Program-made: the position numbers and the translations under genes | Part shown: positions 14,426-19,233 of the stretch, one piece after another | How the letters are laid out: each line of letters starts with the position of its first letter | Position numbering within the stretch: the first letter of the stretch is position 1 | Assembly: GCA_964603125.1 (NCBI GenBank) | Contig: CAZRUA010000068.1 | Coordinates: forward strand, 1-19,233 | Length of the DNA: 19,233 bases | Reading direction: 5' to 3' | From: CAZRUA01 sp964603125 | GTDB taxonomy: Bacteria; Bacteroidota; Bacteroidia; B-17B0; Aurantibacillaceae | The notes under the pieces: model-generated | Database searches by the model: none | Told to the model about the DNA's origin: nothing | The model's input: only the letters and a program-made list of their open reading frames with translations

Positions 14426-17400
14426 CTATTGTCCGTGACAAGCCTTGTATTTCTTGCCGCTTCCACAAGGACAAGGATCATTTCTTCCAACTTGCTTTTC
14501 AACACGAATTGGCTGAACTTTTGGTTTTTCCTTTTTAGCAACATCTTCCTCACTTCTACTTTCCGTTAGTTTTTCTGTTTTAGGCTTTGGAGCCTCTTCT
14601 TGAATAAACTTAGCCTGTAGGTTTCTATCTTCTTTTTGAGCTGGTAAATGTCCTTTTATTAAGAATTGCAAAGTATCCTTACTTGTTTTAGCAATCATAT
14701 CTTTAAATAAATTATATGATTCTAATTTGTAAATCAATAAAGGATCCTTTTGCTCTAATGATGCGTTTTGAACAGCTTGCTTTAAATCATCTAATTCACG
14801 TAAATGCTCTTTCCAAGCATCATCAATTAAATTTAAGCTAACACCTTTCTCAAAACTTAATACCATCTCACGACCTTGCGAATCGTAACATTTTTTAAGA
14901 TTTGCAATTACTTGCATTGTTTTGATACCATCGGTAAACGGTGTAACAATGTTTTCGTAAGTATTATTCGGATTTTCATAAACTTCTTTAACAACAGGCA
15001 TTACACGTTTGCATATATCTGCAGATTTTTCTTTGTAGTGCTTTTCAGCTGCAACAAATATTTTATCTGTCAATTCTTCTGCCTTAATATTATTAAACTC
15101 TTGCTCAGTTACAGGACTTTCTATTGATAGAACTTTGATTAACTCTAAATTAAATTCTTCAAAATCATTCGCTGCCTTATACTCATGAGCTATTGAATCA
15201 CTTACTGAGAAAATCATATCCGCAATATCAATACTTAAACGCTCACCAAATAAAGCATTTTTACGACGTTTATATATAACATCACGTTGTGCATTCATAA
15301 CATCATCGTACTCGATTAATCGTTTACGAATGCCAAAGTTATTTTCTTCCACTTTTTTCTGAGCACGTTCAATTGATTTGGTAATCATGCTATGCTGAAT
15401 AACTTCACCTTCTTTTAATCCAAGGCGGTCCATCATTTTAGCAATACGTTCACTACCGAATAAACGCATTAAATTATCTTCTAAACTCACAAAGAATTGA
15501 GAGCTTCCTGGATCTCCTTGACGACCAGCACGACCACGTAACTGTCTATCTACACGACGACTCTCATGACGCTCAGTACCAATAATTGCTAAACCACCTG
15601 CTTCTTTTACTCCTGGCCCTAGCTTAATGTCGGTACCACGACCAGCCATGTTCGTTGCAATGGTAACTGTTCCCGCTAAACCAGCCTCAGCCACAATCTC
15701 CGCTTCGCGTTGGTGCAACTTAGCATTTAAAACATTGTGCTTAATATTTTTCAGTTTAAGCATACGGCTCAATAATTCAGAAATCTCAACTGAGGTTGTA
15801 CCAACAAGTACAGGTCTTCCTAAACTAACTAAACGAACCGTTTCTTCAATTACTGCATTGTATTTTTCGCGCTTAGTTTTGTAAACTAAATCTTGTTCAT
15901 CCTTACGCGAAATACCACGGTTTGTAGGAATAACAACAACATCTAATTTATAAATATCATAAAACTCTTGGCTTTCTGTTTCGGCAGTACCCGTCATACC
16001 AGCCAATTTATTATACATACGGAAATAATTTTGTAAAGTAATTGTAGCATACGTTTGTGTAGCAGCCTCAATCTTTACATTTTCCTTAGCCTCAATAGCT
16101 TGGTGTAAGCCATCACTATAACGACGACCTTCCATAATACGACCCGTTTGCTCATCAACAATTTTAACTTGCGAACCATCAATTACGTATTCCGTATCCT
16201 TTTCAAATAATGTATATGCTTTTAAAAGTTGAGTAATTGTGTGAATACGTTCACTCTTCACGCTAAACTCTTGCATTAACACTTCTTTGCGTTGTAATTT
16301 TTCTTCAGCAGTCAATGCACTCTTTTCAATTTCAGCAATTTGTTCACCAACGTTAGGCATAACGAAGAACTTAGGATCATCCGTATTTGCAGTGATTAAA
16401 TCAATACCTTTTTCAGTTAATTCAACCGAATTATTTTTTTCATCAATAACAAAATACAACTCAACATCTATCTTATGCATTTCCTTATTTTGGTCCTGCA
16501 TATAATAGTTTTCTGTTTTTTGTAATAAGGCTCTTACACCAGTTTCACTTAAATATTTAATTAAAGCACCATTTTTTGGTAAACCACGGAAAGCACGTAA
16601 TAAAGGTATTCCGGCATCCTTCTCGTTTTTTTCAGCAATCAAACGTTTAGCATCAGCTAAGCAAGTTTGCAAGTATGTTTTTTGAGCATTAACCAATTTT
16701 TCGATACGAGGTTTTAATTCATTAAACTCGTGCTTATCTCCTTTAGGAGTTGGGCCGCTTATAATTAATGGAGTTCTAGCATCATCAATTAAAACTGAAT
16801 CGACCTCATCCACAATAGCGTAATTATGTTTACGTTGCACCAATTCTTCTGGAGAACGAGCCATGTTATCACGTAAATAGTCGAAACCAAATTCATTATT
16901 TGTTCCGTAAGTAATATCCGCTAAATAAGCTTCACGACGATCAAAACCATTTGGTTCATGATTATCAATACAATCAACTGTTAACCCATGGAATTCAAAT
17001 AAAGGTGCGTTCCACTCGCTATCACGACGAGATAAGTATGTGTTAACAGTTACAACGTGCACACCACGTCCGGCAAGTGCATTTAAGAATATAGGCAAAG
17101 TAGCAACCAAGGTTTTACCTTCACCAGTTGCCATTTCTGAAATTTTACCTTGATGTAGAACAATACCACCAATCAACTGCACATCGTAATGAACCATGTT
17201 CCAAACAACCTCGTTACCTGCAGCATTCCATTTGTTTTTCCATGTAGCTTGACCATTTTCAATAACCACATTGTCCGCATCAGGATGAGTCTCTAGATAA
17301 TTAGTATCAATATCTGAAGCAGTAACTTTAATTTCCTTCAATTCGGTAAAACGACGAGCTGTTTCCTTACAGATAGCGAAAGCTTCGGGTAAAATTTCGT

Positions 17401-17713
17401 TTAAAACAACTTCTACTTTCTTATTGATTTCCTTTTCAATTTCATCAATCTCTTTATAGATGTTTTCCTTCTCATCCACATTCATATCAGCGTTGGACTC
17501 AACCGAAGCTTTTAGCGTTTCGATTTTTGATGTTTCGGCAGAAATATAATCTTGTATTTTCTTTTTTAAATCCGCTGATTTACCGCGTAATTGATCGTTA
17601 CTTAATGAACTTAAATTAGCATATTCTTTCTTAATCTTATCAACTATTGGGTTAATTGCCTTAATGTCTTTTTCCGACTTTGTACCAAATAGTTTGCTTA
17701 AAAATCCAACCAT
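14426..17713 (-). CDS. secA: Preprotein translocase ATPase SecA
   Basis: SecA drives unfolded preproteins through SecYEG. I place the start at the ATG 17711-17713 (MVGFLSKLFGTKSEKD), the usual SecA N-terminus; the frame is open 45 bp further upstream to a TTG but that stretch has no SecA character. This gives 1095 residues. Visible elements are Walker A ATGEGKT (195-201, Lys200), DEVDSVLIDDARTPLIISG (Walker B region, Asp302/Glu303), the VDEQTGRIMEGRRYS block, TNMAGRGTDIKLGPG and RQLRGRAGRQGDPG. A C-terminal SEC-C zinc motif has Cys1081, Cys1083, Cys1092 and His1093. It is about 200 residues longer than E. coli SecA, mainly from inserts after LIISGPTPKGD (around 320-490), as is common in Bacteroidota. 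It is followed by a palindromic hairpin. Confidence 0.97.
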   Translation of the reverse strand: MVGFLSKLFGTKSEKDIKAINPIVDKIKKEYANLSSLSNDQLRGKSADLKKKIQDYISAETSKIETLKASVESNADMNVDEKENIYKEIDEIEKEINKKVEVVLNEILPEAFAICKETARRFTELKEIKVTASDIDTNYLETHPDADNVVIENGQATWKNKWNAAGNEVVWNMVHYDVQLIGGIVLHQGKISEMATGEGKTLVATLPIFLNALAGRGVHVVTVNTYLSRRDSEWNAPLFEFHGLTVDCIDNHEPNGFDRREAYLADITYGTNNEFGFDYLRDNMARSPEELVQRKHNYAIVDEVDSVLIDDARTPLIISGPTPKGDKHEFNELKPRIEKLVNAQKTYLQTCLADAKRLIAEKNEKDAGIPLLRAFRGLPKNGALIKYLSETGVRALLQKTENYYMQDQNKEMHKIDVELYFVIDEKNNSVELTEKGIDLITANTDDPKFFVMPNVGEQIAEIEKSALTAEEKLQRKEVLMQEFSVKSERIHTITQLLKAYTLFEKDTEYVIDGSQVKIVDEQTGRIMEGRRYSDGLHQAIEAKENVKIEAATQTYATITLQNYFRMYNKLAGMTGTAETESQEFYDIYKLDVVVIPTNRGISRKDEQDLVYKTKREKYNAVIEETVRLVSLGRPVLVGTTSVEISELLSRMLKLKNIKHNVLNAKLHQREAEIVAEAGLAGTVTIATNMAGRGTDIKLGPGVKEAGGLAIIGTERHESRRVDRQLRGRAGRQGDPGSSQFFVSLEDNLMRLFGSERIAKMMDRLGLKEGEVIQHSMITKSIERAQKKVEENNFGIRKRLIEYDDVMNAQRDVIYKRRKNALFGERLSIDIADMIFSVSDSIAHEYKAANDFEEFNLELIKVLSIESPVTEQEFNNIKAEELTDKIFVAAEKHYKEKSADICKRVMPVVKEVYENPNNTYENIVTPFTDGIKTMQVIANLKKCYDSQGREMVLSFEKGVSLNLIDDAWKEHLRELDDLKQAVQNASLEQKDPLLIYKLESYNLFKDMIAKTSKDTLQFLIKGHLPAQKEDRNLQAKFIQEEAPKPKTEKLTESRSEEDVAKKEKPKVQPIRVEKQVGRNDPCPCGSGKKYKACHGQ

Positions 17714-17743
17714 ATATTTTTTTATTTGAGGGAAACGAAGATA

Positions 17744-17751
17744 CAAATATT
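17744..17751 (-). promoter_or_regulatory. Possible secA -7 box
   Basis: On the minus strand AATATTTG matches TAnnTTTG at seven of eight positions and would start transcription near 17737, about 24 nt before the secA ATG. The -33 element is not clear. It supports the ATG at 17713 over an upstream TTG. Confidence 0.3.
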
Positions 17752-17759
17752 TAACCAAC

Positions 17760-18428
17760 AGTGCCTTTTTTATTATTCAGGAAGAATTGACATAAAAATT
17801 GCCAAGATTGGTTTGTTTAATGCGCATTTGACGGAACTATTGATTAAAAGTATAAAGTTCAATTTTACAAGTAAACTAAACAATAAGCTAAAAACCAATT
17901 ACTTTCTGCAAAATTAAAAATCATTATACATGTTAATAATAAAACATATAATTATTTGATTTTCAAATAAATAAATTAAAATATAAACCTTTGAACTGTT
18001 ATTTATGAATCTGAACAAATATTTCGTTATAATGTTAATTAAAAGGCCCTTCAAAAATCGTATATACCTTTAAATCAAATATATAAGATAAAAACAACCA
18101 AATTAGACAGGTTAATTATAAATTAATCAATGAACTAAAAGAAGCCAATTGCCTGTAATTTTGTTTCATAACACGAATTGTTAGACCGAAAACTAAGCTG
18201 AAACATTAGTTTAAAGTTTAAAAATTCTTAAACCCAAAAATGCATGAAACAATGAAAAAACTCAATTGCCTCTTAACCGGACATAAGGTGGATGAAACAG
18301 TTAAGAGGCAATTTGATTTTGATGAATGCATTTTAAATTAACCTCCCAGTTGTGAACTATTTTGTACCAGTTATTTATAAGTCTTTTTTAAATTTAATAT
18401 TTAAGGCTTACATTTAGCGAAACAAATT
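17760..18428. other. Long non-coding, very AT-rich region between secA and the propeller gene
   Basis: The gap between the secA start (17713) and the ATG at 18429 is 715 bp, by far the largest in the window. I see no convincing gene: short open frames lack recognisable protein character and begin at weak start codons. No tRNA or rRNA is visible. The right half holds a set of interlocking inverted repeats (described separately). TAATTTTG at 18156-18163 is an exact -7 box match on the plus strand, which could start a small RNA near 18170. TACATTTA (18409-18416) is a seven-of-eight match just before the propeller gene. Confidence 0.6.
18147..18334. repeat. Interlocking inverted repeats (structured RNA or MITE-like element)
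   Basis: AATTGCCT occurs at 18147-18154 and 18264-18271, and inverted (AGGCAATT) at 18306-18313. TGTTTCAT at 18162-18169 has inverted copies (ATGAAACA) at 18244-18251 and 18292-18299. So 18147-18169 and 18292-18313 are imperfect inverted repeats of about 22 bp, matching 8 bp at each end. In addition AATTGCCTCTTAAC (18264-18277) pairs perfectly over 14 bp with 18300-18313, flanked outside by AAAATGCA (18237-18244) and TGCATTTT (18327-18334). The same right arm can thus pair with two left arms. I cannot tell from sequence whether this is an RNA with alternative folds or a small mobile element. Confidence 0.65.
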
Positions 18429-19233
18429 ATGAGAAGCCAAATTTATATACTGCTTAAAATTCAAGTGCTTCTTGTTGCGGCAATTTTATGTTGCAAATTT
18501 ACTTTTTCACAGACTTACAATTTTAAAAGTTATAATGTTGAAAATGGTTTGCCTTACACTCAGATATACGCCATTTATCAAGATAAAGAGGGATATTTAT
18601 GGAGTGGTGGTTACGGCGGTTTAAGCAAATTTGATGGTAAAACATTTAAAAATTTTGCTCCACGTCATGGTTTAGCGGATTATTGGGTAACTTCTATTTG
18701 CGAGGAAGAAGATTCGAAACTTTATGTAGGAACAATTAATGGACTTTCTATTTTTCAAAATAATAAATTCACTAATCTAAAAACCACAAATGGCTTACCT
18801 GCTAATCATATTAATGATTTACTTCTGCTAAATAAGGACCTTTATGTAGCAACAGACTCTGGACTTTGCATGATAAGAGACAATAAAATAAAGCGATTTA
18901 CAGAATTTGGTAAAAAAACAATAAGTCATATTCTTGAAAAAAACAATGTTATCTACATTCTAGAAAATGGAAACATTTATCAAATAAATAATTCGGTAGT
19001 TACGAAATTTAATTTCAAAACAGATGCTGAATATATTAATTGTATTTCGATAGACGCTTCAAACATAATTTGGTGCGGAACAAATTCGGGAATCATCACA
19101 TATAACTTAAACTCAAAACAAACAACTAGATACGGCGTTTTTAGCGGCCTTTTACAAGAAAAAATAAACACTATACTTTGTACTAACAATACTACAGTTG
19201 GGATTGGAACGGAAAATGGTTTACATAAATTCA
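18429..19233 (+). CDS. Two-component-type beta-propeller sensor, N-terminal part (runs off the right edge)
   Basis: From ATG 18429 the frame stays open for 268 codons to the window end. Residues 1-27 look like a signal peptide (hydrophobic core LLKIQVLLVAAILCC, cleavage near FSQ). After it come repeated Reg_prop-type blades: YNVENGLPYTQIYAIYQDK-GYLWSGGYGGLSKFDGKTF, then GLADYWVTSICEEED-LYVGTINGLSIF, GLPANHINDLLLLN-LYVATDSGLCMI and a block with IWCGTNSGIITY. Each blade has a GLP or GL turn followed by D/N, then W or Y, G, and T/Y-x-GL. In Bacteroidota such periplasmic propellers usually precede a Y_Y_Y domain, a membrane helix and a LytS-type or hybrid histidine kinase; that part is outside the window, so the output domain is unknown. 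It is divergent from secA. Confidence 0.88.
   Translation, partial: MRSQIYILLKIQVLLVAAILCCKFTFSQTYNFKSYNVENGLPYTQIYAIYQDKEGYLWSGGYGGLSKFDGKTFKNFAPRHGLADYWVTSICEEEDSKLYVGTINGLSIFQNNKFTNLKTTNGLPANHINDLLLLNKDLYVATDSGLCMIRDNKIKRFTEFGKKTISHILEKNNVIYILENGNIYQINNSVVTKFNFKTDAEYINCISIDASNIIWCGTNSGIITYNLNSKQTTRYGVFSGLLQEKINTILCTNNTTVGIGTENGLHKF

Noticed and set aside
17714..17758. Longer SecA N-terminus from a TTG
   Set aside because: SecA proteins start at the MxGFLSKLFG-like sequence, encoded from 17713; the upstream stretch contains a possible promoter box.
17726..17917. 63-codon open frame on the plus strand in the secA upstream gap
   Set aside because: It begins at a non-ATG codon, overlaps the likely secA promoter, and its AT-driven composition (Asn, Lys, Ile, Phe) has no recognisable domain.
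18264..18313. Simple intrinsic terminator in the secA-propeller gap
   Set aside because: The 14-bp stem has a 22-nt loop and only an interrupted T-run after it, and no gene ends upstream on that strand.

Overview
The window is chromosomal DNA from an AT-rich member of the Bacteroidota (Flavobacteriia/Sphingobacteriia-like). The evidence is a DUF5686/carboxypeptidase-regulatory outer-membrane protein, a Reg_prop-type beta-propeller sensor, a long SecA with a SEC-C tail, an OlsB/GlsB-like lipid N-acyltransferase, the hpt-adk gene pair, and several upstream boxes matching the Bacteroidota -7 promoter consensus TAnnTTTG. I see no phage, plasmid, insertion-sequence or CRISPR signature, and most genes are housekeeping.

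Layout, left to right. A partial GDP-mannose 4,6-dehydratase (gmd) runs off the left edge on the minus strand. It is divergent from a large DUF5686 protein with a TTG start. Next is a short plus-strand pair of unrecognised genes: a basic protein of 141 aa, then a single-pass membrane protein of 110 aa. These converge on purE and purK (minus strand, an operon for N5-CAIR synthesis and conversion in de novo purine synthesis). Divergent from purK is a plus-strand operon of hpt (purine salvage) and adk (adenylate kinase). The adk product carries a C-terminal tail of about 160 residues, Lys/Ala/Pro/Val-rich and histone-H1-like. A strong bidirectional terminator separates adk from a convergent PAP2 phosphatase gene.

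From there to about 17.7 kb everything is on the minus strand. In transcription order the genes are secA, an unknown 144-aa protein, recR, a tight operon (GNAT N-acyltransferase, engB/ysxC, hemE, POT peptide transporter), a DUF6962-like membrane protein, and the PAP2 gene. A perfect 23-bp inverted repeat lies just after the secA stop. Upstream of secA is a 715-bp intergenic region containing a set of interlocking inverted repeats (about 18147-18334). The window ends in the 5' part of a secreted or periplasmic two-component-type beta-propeller protein.

Functionally the window combines nucleotide metabolism (purE, purK, hpt, adk), protein export (secA), ribosome assembly (engB), heme synthesis (hemE), DNA repair (recR) and envelope or lipid functions (gmd, DUF5686, PAP2, the N-acyltransferase). 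The least ordinary items are the Adk/H1-like fusion, the interlocking repeats before the propeller gene, the unknown gene pair at 3.2-4.0 kb, and the three TTG-started genes.
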